64,000 nucleotides of DNA from Lacticaseibacillus porcinae (GTDB lineage Bacteria; Bacillota; Bacilli; Lactobacillales; Lactobacillaceae). The first letter of the stretch is position 1; each line of letters starts with the position of its first letter. This document shows, piece after piece, positions 34,579 through 42,314 of this stretch. The stretch lies in the NCBI RefSeq assembly GCF_003946305.1, contig NZ_RHNS01000002.1:1-64000 (forward strand), read 5' to 3'. Under the pieces are notes generated by a model. The model was given only the letters and a program-made list of their open reading frames with translations, made no database searches and had not been told where the DNA came from. A program made the translations under genes and the position numbers.

Positions 34579-35935
34579 GTTTGGAGAATTTCACCACAGC
34601 TTCACAACGCGCAGTTTGTGGGAACATGTCGATCGATTGAATGTAATCAACGCGCCAGTCTTTGGTCAGTTGCACCAGATCCCGCGCTAACGTTGACGGG
34701 TTACATGAAATATACACAAAGCGCTTCGGCTTCGCGCGATGCAAGGCTTTGATGAAACCAGCATCAAGGCCTGCACGTGGGGGATCCACGATCACCGCAT
34801 CAGCGCGGAAGCCATCAGCTAACCATTGCGGGAAGACGTCTTCAGCTTTGCCTAAAACGTAATGCGCATTTTCAATGCCATTTAATTTGGCGTTCGCGTT
34901 GGCATCATCGACGGCTTCAGGAATAGTTTCCATGCCGCGGACTTCCTTTGCTAAATGCGCTAATGATAAACCGATCGTACCGACGCCAGCATAAGCGTCA
35001 ACTAAGGTTTCGTGAGGTTTCAAGTCTAAAGCGTCGATGGCTTGTTGATAAAGTTGTTCAGTTTGTTCAGGGTTGAGTTGTAAGAAGGCTTGTGGGGACA
35101 AGCGGAACTCGCGACCCATGATGGTTTCCATTAAATAAGGGGCACCGGCCAATAATTCTGTTTTTGGTCCCCAGACCATTGCCGTTTCCCCTTTGTTGAT
35201 ATTTTGAGAAACAGAGATCACAGCAGGGATGTCGCGAGCGATGGCTTCCAGTAATTGATTTTTGTGCGGGAGTTTTGCCGAGTTGGTGACGATCGTCAAT
35301 TGCGCTTGACCGGCTGCGTTTTCGCGGACCACCAACGTTTTGACAATGCCTGATTTGTGCACTTCATCATAAATTGGCACTTCAAGTTGTTCCAATAAGT
35401 CGCACAATTGGTTGATGATCTGCATGGTCAACGGCTTTTGGGTGGCAAATTCAGTTAACGGCACCAAATCATGAGAATTTGGTGCATATAAACCTGCGCG
35501 CACATGGCCATCGATCAATCGCACTTGAAATTGCGCTTTGTTGCGGTAATGCAAGGGATTCTTGGCACCTAATGTTGCCCGCAAATCGTAATGTTGCCAA
35601 CCTGCAGGCTTGTATTTGGCGAGGGATTGGCTGACGACATCGCGTTTGAAGTTGAGTTGTGCACCATAATCCATGTGACCGAGTTCGACGCCACCGACTT
35701 TGCCCCAGTTAGGATCGATGGGTTTCACGCGATGCGGGGAAGAGGTTTTGATGCGGTGGGTCTTCGCTTCTAAATAGCGATCGTGAATCGCTGTGACTTC
35801 GGCGACGACGACTTCTTGTGGCAAAGCGCCTTCTACGAACGTAATTTTACGTTTGTAGTAGCCGATCCCATTGCCGTTAATGTCTTGGCGCTTGATGGTT
35901 AAAGGGAAGCGCTGCCCAATTTTAATTTCGTCCAT
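34574..35935 (-). CDS. 23S rRNA (uracil-C5)-methyltransferase, RlmD/RlmCD family
   Basis: A 453-aa enzyme. N-terminal TRAM domain (IKIGQRFPLTIKRQDINGNG), SAM-binding motif (ETLVDAYAGVGTIGLSLAHL), VIVDPPRAGLDAGFIKAL, and catalytic Cys in RFVYISCNPSTLARDL. It makes m5U in 23S rRNA (positions 747/1939 in the dual-specific Bacillus enzyme). Where iron-sulfur members carry a CxxxxxCGGC motif this protein reads DPNWGKVGGVELGHM, so no cluster is expected. GGAGG lies upstream of the ATG. Confidence 0.9.
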   Translation of the reverse strand: MDEIKIGQRFPLTIKRQDINGNGIGYYKRKITFVEGALPQEVVVAEVTAIHDRYLEAKTHRIKTSSPHRVKPIDPNWGKVGGVELGHMDYGAQLNFKRDVVSQSLAKYKPAGWQHYDLRATLGAKNPLHYRNKAQFQVRLIDGHVRAGLYAPNSHDLVPLTEFATQKPLTMQIINQLCDLLEQLEVPIYDEVHKSGIVKTLVVRENAAGQAQLTIVTNSAKLPHKNQLLEAIARDIPAVISVSQNINKGETAMVWGPKTELLAGAPYLMETIMGREFRLSPQAFLQLNPEQTEQLYQQAIDALDLKPHETLVDAYAGVGTIGLSLAHLAKEVRGMETIPEAVDDANANAKLNGIENAHYVLGKAEDVFPQWLADGFRADAVIVDPPRAGLDAGFIKALHRAKPKRFVYISCNPSTLARDLVQLTKDWRVDYIQSIDMFPQTARCEAVVKFSKR

Positions 35936-35995
35936 TTGGTCCTCCTGATTGCTGTATCTAGTGTAACCGATAAAAGGTGCGCTTGCACACTAATC

Positions 35996-36004
35996 TGGTA
36001 TAAT
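35996..36004 (+). promoter_or_regulatory. Extended -10 promoter of the small membrane gene
   Basis: TGGTATAAT, a perfect -10 with TGn, 27 nt before the ATG at 36032. Confidence 0.6.
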
Positions 36005-36031
36005 AAAACGGAAAGCAACAGGAGGATACCG

Positions 36032-36406
36032 ATGAAGATCTATTACAACAACGCCATGTCGAAGAAAATGACTGCCAATGTGTGGGTCAATGACAAACAT
36101 TATGACCTCGCCACCAACGATCATCTCGAATTAAACGTCCAACGCGGCGACACTGTGCAATATAAAGTCGGGAAGTTTTCGGCCAAACGCACCATTAATT
36201 TCCAATCGCCAAGTGCCAGCTTTAGCATTGAACCTGACAAAAAGCTGCAAGGCATTTACATTGCGATCATGCTCGCGGTGTTGTTGCTGTTGTGGTACAT
36301 GAAATCAGAGAATTCACCATTGGTTTACGTGATTTTGATCGTTGCTTTAGCTGGTTATGAAGCGGTGAACTACTTCCGCGGTTACATGGCCCGGCCGATG
36401 CATTAG
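36032..36406 (+). CDS. Membrane protein of unknown function
   Basis: A 124-aa protein. The N-terminal half (residues 1-70) is a hydrophilic beta-rich stretch (MKIYYNNAMSKKMTANVWVN; DTVQYKVGKFSAKRTINF), followed by two hydrophobic helices (GIYIAIMLAVLLLLWYM and PLVYVILIVALAGYEAVNYF). GGAGG lies 6 nt before the ATG. No family recognised. Monocistronic, ending in a terminator shared with the converging Mga-like gene. Confidence 0.7.
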   Translation: MKIYYNNAMSKKMTANVWVNDKHYDLATNDHLELNVQRGDTVQYKVGKFSAKRTINFQSPSASFSIEPDKKLQGIYIAIMLAVLLLLWYMKSENSPLVYVILIVALAGYEAVNYFRGYMARPMH

Positions 36407-36413
36407 CCAAATC

Positions 36414-36451
36414 AAAAGACCTGTCAGATTTTAACATCTGGCAGGTCTTTT
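36414..36451. terminator. Bidirectional terminator
   Basis: Long arms AAAAGACCTGTCAGAT / ATCTGGCAGGTCTTTT (one G-U pair) between the small membrane gene and the Mga-like gene. Confidence 0.88.
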
Positions 36452-36453
36452 GT

Positions 36454-37959
36454 TTACCCAGCGCTGGCAGCTTGGGCATTTTTTTCTTCGTGGCGCCGCA
36501 TCAGTTCGGCGTACAGGCGATAATAATCTTCTTCTTGCGCGATGGTTTGCCATTGGATCAATGGGGCATGATCGTCGCCGTAATATTGATTGATCAACTC
36601 TGGTGATGTCAAAGTCGTGATGATCACGTCAGCGTTTGGTTCATTGGTGGACTCTGCGAGTTTGACAAAGCTGATCCCATCTAGGAAGTGCAAAATATCC
36701 CGCAAAGTGAAAGTCCCAGGTTCGATCAATACCGCAACGCTCAGTTGATGGTCTTCATCCAAAGCTGGGAAGTCGTCGCGAACCAAACCGTAAAGGACGC
36801 GACGCATGATCCCTTGATAAGGTCGCATTGCCGCGGCATCGCCGTCAAGGCTTTCAAAGTAGGCATCGATCAACCCAGGCAAATGTCCAAACGATGCGGC
36901 ATTGCGATCTTCATCATAAAAATCTAACCGTTTGGAGAAATCCCCACCAAACAACCAATAAGAATAAGTGATCCGATACAAGTTTGCCCGTAGCAACTCG
37001 TGGTCTTTTGGCGTTGCTTGCAGTAATTCAGGATCTTGGGCCACGAGGAAATCGATTAACCCATCAGCAAAATGCGCCACCACGTTATCTCGCCGTTGAA
37101 AATGATCGACGAGCCAGTGATCGGTGGCAGTGGGTTTGGTGCCTAATGACAAAAAGTGGATCCGACAAAAATAGAAAAAGCCACTTTCGTTCGTTGACAC
37201 CCAGGCTTGGTCAGCTTCAATGACATCTGGTAATACTTGGGCACCTGGTGCTTGCGTTAAGCGGGTAAAGGCGACTTCTTGAGGTAACACCTTGCCTTGT
37301 TGCATCCGCATATGTTGCACCATCATCGCCAAAAGGTCTTGTTTAGACAATCCAGCGTCGGCGGTGAACCAAAATCCTGGATATGTATGGGCGATCCGTG
37401 AGCATTCAGTTAAACAACGTCGGTAATCGTCATTGCCTAAAGGCCAACCGGCACCGCGATAGCCGAGGATAAAGAAGTTTAAAATCACCATGCGGATCCG
37501 CAACTCGCTGCCTTCTAACCCCCAAGCGCTGGTGTTTAAGGTGACGCCTTTGGATTGTAAGTACGCCTTGAATGGCTCGACGCGTCGGCGTAAAGTGGAG
37601 ATACTAATATCATGTTCAGCACAAAAATCGTGGACATCTGGATCAGGCGTTTTAAATAAGTAATCAAAAAATGCAAACGCCATCGAATTTTTCAGTAAGT
37701 GGAAGCGATATTGATCCACAGTCACATTTTGGGCGAGAATGTTGAACGCTTCTTCGTCAGCAGTTGAAACAGGCTCAGGACTCATGGTTTGCAAGTCTGC
37801 CATGATGTCTTGAAAGGCATTATAGGTTTGTGAGTAACTGAGCTGAGCTTCTTAACTCAGCTTGTTGACGGTGAAAGCTGTGTTTTGTAGGGCTTTAAGC
37901 ACGCGATAGACGCGGTAGTTGATCGTTGCCCGTTTATCGAAGAAGTAAGCTTCAAACAT
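36454..37959 (-). pseudogene. Mga-like helix-turn-helix regulator interrupted by an in-frame TAA
   Basis: The start at 37959 has GGAG 8 nt upstream and opens MFEAYFFDKRATINYRVYRV LKALQNTAFTVNKLS, then a TAA at 37852-37854, after which the same frame continues EAQLSYSQTYNAFQDIMADL and runs to 36454. The stop falls inside the N-terminal winged helix of an otherwise intact 501-codon Mga-type regulator, with a second HTH (VHDFCAEHDISISTLRRRVE) and PRD-like and EIIB-like regions after it. An internal ATG at 37803 opens a 449-aa protein but has no ribosome binding site. One base change in this codon would restore the gene. It could be a true pseudogene, a sequencing error or read-through. Confidence 0.75.
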
Positions 37960-38026
37960 CGTTAGTCTCCTCACATGAAATTACCGTAAGTATAGCACAT
38001 CAAGTCGTTGTCACGAAAGGAAACTC

Positions 38027-38818
38027 ATGCCAACCATCACGAAAATTACCCCGCAAAAGCATGCTGGACGTTTTAATTTATTTTTAGATGACCGTTTTGC
38101 CTTTGGGATCAGTGAAAGCACCTTGGTGAAATTTCACTTGACCAAAGGGATGGTGTTAGATGAATTGGCCATCCAAGACGTTAAAGCCGCGCAACAACAA
38201 GCTGAAGCCAACAGCACGGCGCTTAATTATTTGTCGTCGCAACAGCGCACTCGCCATGAAGTCGCAGAAAAATTGCGCAGTGCAGAGTTGCCTGCTGAAG
38301 TGATCCAGCACACGTTAGACTTCTTGGTGGACTTGCATTATCTCGATGACGATCAATATGCCCAGTCATTTATCAATGATGCTTTGGCGTTAGGGGACAA
38401 AGGCCCTGGCGTGGTGTCACAAAAGTTGATCCAGCGCGGACTCAGTGATCGCGTGATCCACTCAGCCTTGGACGCCATCGACGCGGATCATTGGTTGCCT
38501 GCTGCTCGTCGTGCAGCCAAAAAGTCCGCCAATCAATCCAGTCGGGAACCATTTTTCAAGCGGCAACAAAAAATTCGCCTTGCTTTGATCAAAAAAGGTT
38601 TTTCTGGGGATGTGGCAGACACGATGCTTTCAGAATTGGATCTGCAACCAGATGTTGATGGCGAACATGAACGCTTAGTCGCAGATGCAGAAAAACAGTG
38701 GCGGCTCAAACGCAAATACGAAGGATATGATCGGCGCAATCGGGTGAAAATGGCGCTGTTTCGTAAGGGATATGACCTCGATGCCATTGATGCCGTGTTA
38801 GCCGAGTTTAACGACTGA
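38027..38818 (+). CDS. recX: Regulatory protein RecX
   Basis: A 263-aa protein that modulates RecA filaments. It has the N-terminal DNA-interaction strand region (ITKITPQKHAGRFNLFLDDR) and repeated three-helix RecX modules (SSQQRTRHEVAEKLRSAELP; LDFLVDLHYLDDDQYAQSFI; KIRLALIKKGFSGDVADTML; MALFRKGYDLDAIDAVL). The longer Firmicute form is normal. AAAGGA precedes the ATG. Confidence 0.93.
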   Translation: MPTITKITPQKHAGRFNLFLDDRFAFGISESTLVKFHLTKGMVLDELAIQDVKAAQQQAEANSTALNYLSSQQRTRHEVAEKLRSAELPAEVIQHTLDFLVDLHYLDDDQYAQSFINDALALGDKGPGVVSQKLIQRGLSDRVIHSALDAIDADHWLPAARRAAKKSANQSSREPFFKRQQKIRLALIKKGFSGDVADTMLSELDLQPDVDGEHERLVADAEKQWRLKRKYEGYDRRNRVKMALFRKGYDLDAIDAVLAEFND

Positions 38819-38885
38819 CTTGTAGATTGTTAGAAATCTTTTTGGTATAATTGTGCGGTACAGATCAATAGGAAGCTGGTTTAAG

Positions 38886-39422
38886 ATGCGGATACCTAAA
38901 GAAGGCGATTCAGTCGCCATCCAAAGCTACAAGCACGATGGTAGCCTACACCGCACATGGCGAGATACAATGGTTCTCAAAACCAGCGAAGACGCATTGA
39001 TCGGTTGTAACGATCACACATTAGTGACCGAAAGCGATGGCCGGCGGTGGTTGACCCGCGAGCCGGCAATTATCTACTTCCACAAGCATTATTGGTTTAA
39101 TGTCATCGCCATGATCCGAGAAGGCGGCGTGTCTTATTATTGTAACTTGGCCACGCCGTACACCATGGATATGGAAGCGGTGAAATATATTGATTATGAT
39201 CTCGATGTCAAAGTGTTCCCAGACGGGGAAAAGCGCTTATTAGACGTTGACGAATATGAGGCGCACCGCCGCCGCTGGCAATATCCAGCAACGACAGATC
39301 GCATCTTAAAAGCCAATGTCAAAGTGTTAGTCGACTGGATCAACCATGGCAAAGGACCATTTTCCCAAAGTTATATCGACTTGTGGTACAACCGGTACTT
39401 GCAGCTTTCTCACCGGGTGTAG
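38886..39422 (+). CDS. ntdP: DUF402 nucleoside tri-/diphosphatase (NtdP)
   Basis: A 178-aa protein. [25 protein letters not shown], then [20 protein letters not shown] and the acidic metal-binding segment [20 protein letters not shown] are the NtdP signatures. The family hydrolyses nucleoside tri- and diphosphates. The start at 38886 gives the family N-terminus; an 11-codon extension is rejected. An extended -10 (TGGTATAAT, 38843-38851) lies 35 nt upstream. The recX-ntdP order is common in lactobacilli. Confidence 0.88.
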   Translation: MRIPKEGDSVAIQSYKHDGSLHRTWRDTMVLKTSEDALIGCNDHTLVTESDGRRWLTREPAIIYFHKHYWFNVIAMIREGGVSYYCNLATPYTMDMEAVKYIDYDLDVKVFPDGEKRLLDVDEYEAHRRRWQYPATTDRILKANVKVLVDWINHGKGPFSQSYIDLWYNRYLQLSHRV

Positions 39423-39434
39423 ACCCAACATTTT

Positions 39435-39458
39435 AGCCAGGGGGATCCCTGGCTTTTT
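39435..39458 (+). terminator. Terminator of ntdP
   Basis: Stem AGCCAGGG / CCCTGGCT followed by TTTTC. Confidence 0.8.
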
Positions 39459-39479
39459 CGTTTAAATCAGGAGGACAAC

Positions 39480-39995
39480 ATGACTGAATTATTGAATCAA
39501 CCAGAAATGAGTTTCGTCGGGCATGTGTATATGCCAGAAGATATCGATCAAATGGGGACCTTTGCTTCTTGTTGGGACGAATTCAACGAAGCTGGGCACT
39601 TTGAGGCGCTGGATAAGCAAACTGATGCGCCAAATCGCACTTATTTGTTGATTTTCAACCCATATGGTGCGTTCCAATATTGGATCGGGAGTATTTTACC
39701 TAAAGATGCCATTGCCCCTGAAGGTTTGGAGAAATTGAAGTTACCAGCTGGGACCATTGGTCAATCTGTGGAACCAGCTAATGGGGTGCTGAGCATGTTG
39801 CCAGTGCAAACCACTTATATGAAAGGCTTAGAACGCCTTGAAAAAGACGGTTTTCCATTACCACAGCACATCGGTCAAACCGACAAACCTTATTATATGG
39901 AAGAGTATTGCCTCAACGACGGTCAAGTCGATCAAGTGAAACACACGCTTTACATCAACTTGGATCAACTTGAAGGCTATGACGAATTTGATTAA
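39480..39995 (+). CDS. GyrI-like / AraC effector-binding-type small-molecule-binding protein
   Basis: A 171-aa soluble protein without a DNA-binding domain. The middle (YLLIFNPYGAFQYWIGSILP followed by LKLPAGTIGQSVEPAN) fits the duplicated GyrI-like effector-binding fold, with the usual aromatic/PAG pattern, and the C-terminus PYYMEEYCLNDGQVDQVKH is consistent. Such stand-alone domains bind amphipathic ligands. The assignment is tentative. GGAGG lies upstream. The next gene, a TipA-type MerR regulator, also carries a drug-binding domain, but a terminator separates them. Confidence 0.55.
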   Translation: MTELLNQPEMSFVGHVYMPEDIDQMGTFASCWDEFNEAGHFEALDKQTDAPNRTYLLIFNPYGAFQYWIGSILPKDAIAPEGLEKLKLPAGTIGQSVEPANGVLSMLPVQTTYMKGLERLEKDGFPLPQHIGQTDKPYYMEEYCLNDGQVDQVKHTLYINLDQLEGYDEFD

Positions 39996-40002
39996 TTTTT
40001 GA

Positions 40003-40030
40003 AAGCTAGGCAAAAATGCTTAGCTTTTTT
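40003..40030 (+). terminator. Terminator of the GyrI-like gene
   Basis: Stem AGCTAGGC / GCTTAGCT (one G-U) followed by TTTTTT. Confidence 0.78.
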
Positions 40031-40032
40031 GC

Positions 40033-40063
40033 TTGACCTTCACGTGACGTCAGGCTTTATGCT
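40033..40063 (+). promoter_or_regulatory. MerR-type promoter with 19-bp spacer
   Basis: TTGACC (40033-40038), a spacer of exactly 19 bp and TATGCT (40058-40063). MerR-family promoters have this over-long spacer, which the activator untwists; the spacer holds a dyad centred on TCACGTGA with outer CCT/AGG. Autoregulation by the downstream protein is the obvious reading. Confidence 0.75.
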
Positions 40064-40089
40064 GTTGAAGTCAACCAGGAGGCGACGAT

Positions 40090-40851
40090 ATGACTTACTC
40101 GATTCAACAATTTGCCAAACTTTCAGGCGTCACCCCGAGAGCCTTGCGTTACTACCACGAATTAGGGTTGGTGGTGCCGCAAGTGTCAGCCAATGGTTAT
40201 CGCACATATACTAGCGCTGACGCCGACCGACTCCAGAAAGTCTTAATGTTTTCTGAGCTAGGCTTTGCGTTAAAAGAGATTGGCGAGTTGCTGGATGCAC
40301 CAGCAGCTGTGCAACTGGATGCGTTGAATGCCCAACAATCAGTGCTGGCTGAGAAATTGAATCACCTTGCCAATAGTCAGTTACGCCTTGAGTTGACCCG
40401 ACAAAATTTACAAGGAGACATGAAGATGTCTGATTCTGAGAAATTCGCCGCGTTCAAGCAAGCCAAACTCGCAGAAAATGAGGCGCTGTATGGCAAAGAA
40501 GTGGTTGAGCAATATGGCGCCGAGGAAAAACAAGCTGCTGATCAACACTTTGCAGGCTTGACTGAAGCCCAATACACCAAAATGCAAACGTTAGAAGCGC
40601 AGTTGAAAGCGGGCTTGTTGGCTTACTTGTCAGCGCCACAACTTCCTAGTTCGGTTGCGCAACGGGTGTTTGAAGCCCACCGCGACTGGCTACAAACCGC
40701 AACGCCACAATATTCTGTGGCGATGCATCAAGGCATTGTCCAAATGTATCTTGCTGATTCACGGTTTGCTGATTACTACACCAAATTAGTTGGGGATGAT
40801 CGTGCAACGAAAGCGTTGGTGGCGATCGTCGATTATTATTTAGCTGAATAA
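40090..40851 (+). CDS. MerR-family regulator with TipAS drug-binding domain (Mta/TipA type)
   Basis: A 253-aa protein. Residues 1-70 are a MerR winged helix (YSIQQFAKLSGVTPRALRYY), residues about 75-110 the dimerisation coiled coil, and residues about 113-253 a TipAS domain (FAAFKQAKLAENEALYGKEV to VQMYLADSRFADYY). TipAS domains bind thiopeptides or other cationic drugs, and the full protein activates its own and efflux promoters. AGGAGG lies 7 nt before the ATG. A second in-frame site inside the gene (AAGGAG 40412-40417, ATG 40426) would yield the TipAS domain alone, 141 aa. No transporter gene is adjacent. Confidence 0.88.
   Translation: MTYSIQQFAKLSGVTPRALRYYHELGLVVPQVSANGYRTYTSADADRLQKVLMFSELGFALKEIGELLDAPAAVQLDALNAQQSVLAEKLNHLANSQLRLELTRQNLQGDMKMSDSEKFAAFKQAKLAENEALYGKEVVEQYGAEEKQAADQHFAGLTEAQYTKMQTLEAQLKAGLLAYLSAPQLPSSVAQRVFEAHRDWLQTATPQYSVAMHQGIVQMYLADSRFADYYTKLVGDDRATKALVAIVDYYLAE
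40412..40428 (+). promoter_or_regulatory. Internal ribosome binding site for a free TipAS domain
   Basis: AAGGAG at 40412-40417 is followed after 8 nt by ATG at 40426 (codon 113), in frame, opening MSDSEKFAAFKQAKLAENEA. It falls precisely at the boundary between coiled coil and effector domain. Streptomyces tipA makes TipAL and TipAS from one gene in the same way. Confidence 0.65.
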
Positions 40852-40855
40852 TGCA

Positions 40856-40892
40856 AAACTACCGTCGAATCCCTTCGACGGTAGTTTTTTTT
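40856..40892. terminator. Bidirectional terminator between merR-type and GNAT genes
   Basis: A 14-bp perfect stem (AAACTACCGTCGAA / TTCGACGGTAGTTT) followed by a T-run on the plus strand. Confidence 0.88.
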
Positions 40893-41322
40893 ACAACATA
40901 ATATGCATTTCGCGGTGACGAATGCCAGCTTCGATAAATTCAGGTTTATCAGTTGGGGTGTAGCCCAGGGCTTTGTAGAAGCCTAATGCTTGGACTTGCG
41001 CGCCTAAGCGAATTTCTGGCGCTTGCACTTCTTTGGCAAATTTCTGCATCGCTTCAAGCAAGGCTTTGCCAACGCCGTGATGACGGTAGGCTTTTTCAAC
41101 AGCGACGCGTTGGACGTGATAGCCGTAATCTTCTGGCAACAAGCGCGCCGTCCCGATCGGCAGGCCTGCTTCATAAGCCACGAAATACGTGCACAGATCT
41201 TCGTTAGCGTCGACTTCCAAATGCGGATCGACGCCTTGTTCGTTGACAAAAACCGTGGTGCGAATCGCCAAGGCGTCTTGATACGTTTGTGACTCTAGAT
41301 GAGTGGTGGTTTTGATTTCCAT
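40891..41322 (-). CDS. GNAT-family N-acetyltransferase
   Basis: A 143-aa acetyltransferase. AIRTTVFVNEQGVDPHLEVD (ElaA/PhnO-like N-terminus), then VQRVAVEKAYRHHGVGKALL with the Q/RxxGxG/A acetyl-CoA loop, and the closing LGAQVQALGFYKALGYTP. It transfers acetyl from acetyl-CoA to an amine; the substrate is unknown. Monocistronic. Confidence 0.88.
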   Translation of the reverse strand: MEIKTTTHLESQTYQDALAIRTTVFVNEQGVDPHLEVDANEDLCTYFVAYEAGLPIGTARLLPEDYGYHVQRVAVEKAYRHHGVGKALLEAMQKFAKEVQAPEIRLGAQVQALGFYKALGYTPTDKPEFIEAGIRHREMHIML

Positions 41323-41368
41323 GGTGATCCCTAGTTTCTCATAATATTTTCATCTAGTATAGCACGTT

Positions 41369-42214
41369 TTAATCTGGGTCAAAAGTTTCGATGATCAGCT
41401 TAGCGATCACGTCGGCATGAGTCTCTAAGGCAAAATGACCGGTATCAAGCAATTCGACGCGGGTGTTTGGATCGTCGCGGTTAAATGCAACAGCGCCAGC
41501 AGGGATGAATGAAGGATCGTTTTGACCCCATGCAGCAAGGAGTTTGGGTTGATACTGACGCAAATAAGCTTGAAATTTGGGATACAAGGCGACGTTGGTT
41601 TGATAGTCAAAAATCAAATCAGATTGGTGTTTTGCGTAATCACCCTTGGCGCTGAAGGCGATATCTTTGGTGTAATTCACAGCTGATACCGTACCTGGTT
41701 GGGTGCCGGTGAGATATTGGTTGATGATCGTGTCAGGTGCGAAGGCAGATTCATAGAATTTGCGTTGAGCTTCTGTCGGGTGCGCCCAGTATTTCGCGCG
41801 TGCAGACCACTTTTTCCCGAGACCTTCACGGTAAATGTTGCCGTTTTGACTGGTGATGCCTAAAATTGCTTGCGGATTTTCAAGTGCCAGTCGAAAACCG
41901 ATCGGTGCGCCATAATCAAACACATATAAATAATAATGGGTGAGCTCGCAGTCGCTGAGCCATTCGCGGATCACTTGGGTCAAGTGATCGAAAGTGTAGG
42001 TGAAATCTTCCGGACAATGTGTCTGGCCAAAGCCTGGTAAATCCGGTGCTAACAGATGAAAATGTGCCTCAAGTTTGGGGATCAAAGAATCAAATTCGTG
42101 ACCGGCACTAGGAAAGCCGTGCAACAATAACATCGTCGGCAATTTCGAGGTCCCAGCTTCGCGATAAAATAAGTTAACAGTGCCAACTTTTTGCGTGTGA
42201 TAAGACATAACCAT
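41369..42214 (-). CDS. Alpha/beta hydrolase, haloalkane dehalogenase/epoxide hydrolase type
   Basis: A 281-aa cytosolic hydrolase. Oxyanion motif MLLLHGFPSAGHEFDSLIPK, then LLAPDLPGFGQTHCP, and a nucleophile elbow YVFDYGAPIGFRLAL with Asp rather than Ser, as in epoxide hydrolases and dehalogenases. The acid lies in GQNDPSFIPAG and the His in LLDTGHFALETHAD. Substrate unknown. The start is uncertain: ATG 42214 (AAAGG 11 nt upstream) is preferred over a GTG at 42223 and an ATG at 42208. Confidence 0.8.
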   Translation of the reverse strand: MVMSYHTQKVGTVNLFYREAGTSKLPTMLLLHGFPSAGHEFDSLIPKLEAHFHLLAPDLPGFGQTHCPEDFTYTFDHLTQVIREWLSDCELTHYYLYVFDYGAPIGFRLALENPQAILGITSQNGNIYREGLGKKWSARAKYWAHPTEAQRKFYESAFAPDTIINQYLTGTQPGTVSAVNYTKDIAFSAKGDYAKHQSDLIFDYQTNVALYPKFQAYLRQYQPKLLAAWGQNDPSFIPAGAVAFNRDDPNTRVELLDTGHFALETHADVIAKLIIETFDPD

Positions 42215-42286
42215 GAGAGCCACGACCTTTCTTCAGGTGTCTATACACGTTATACGAGCACGGCTAGTTGCTGTCAACTATTATGT

Positions 42287-42309
42287 AGGTCGGCAACCTG
42301 TTGCCGACC
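42287..42309. other. Perfect intergenic hairpin
   Basis: GGTCGGCAA-CCTG-TTGCCGACC is a 9-bp perfect stem with a tetraloop, just past the 3' end of the membrane-anchored gene on the minus strand. There is no T-run, so it may be a weak terminator or mRNA-stabilising hairpin. Confidence 0.45.
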
Positions 42310-42314
42310 ATTGC

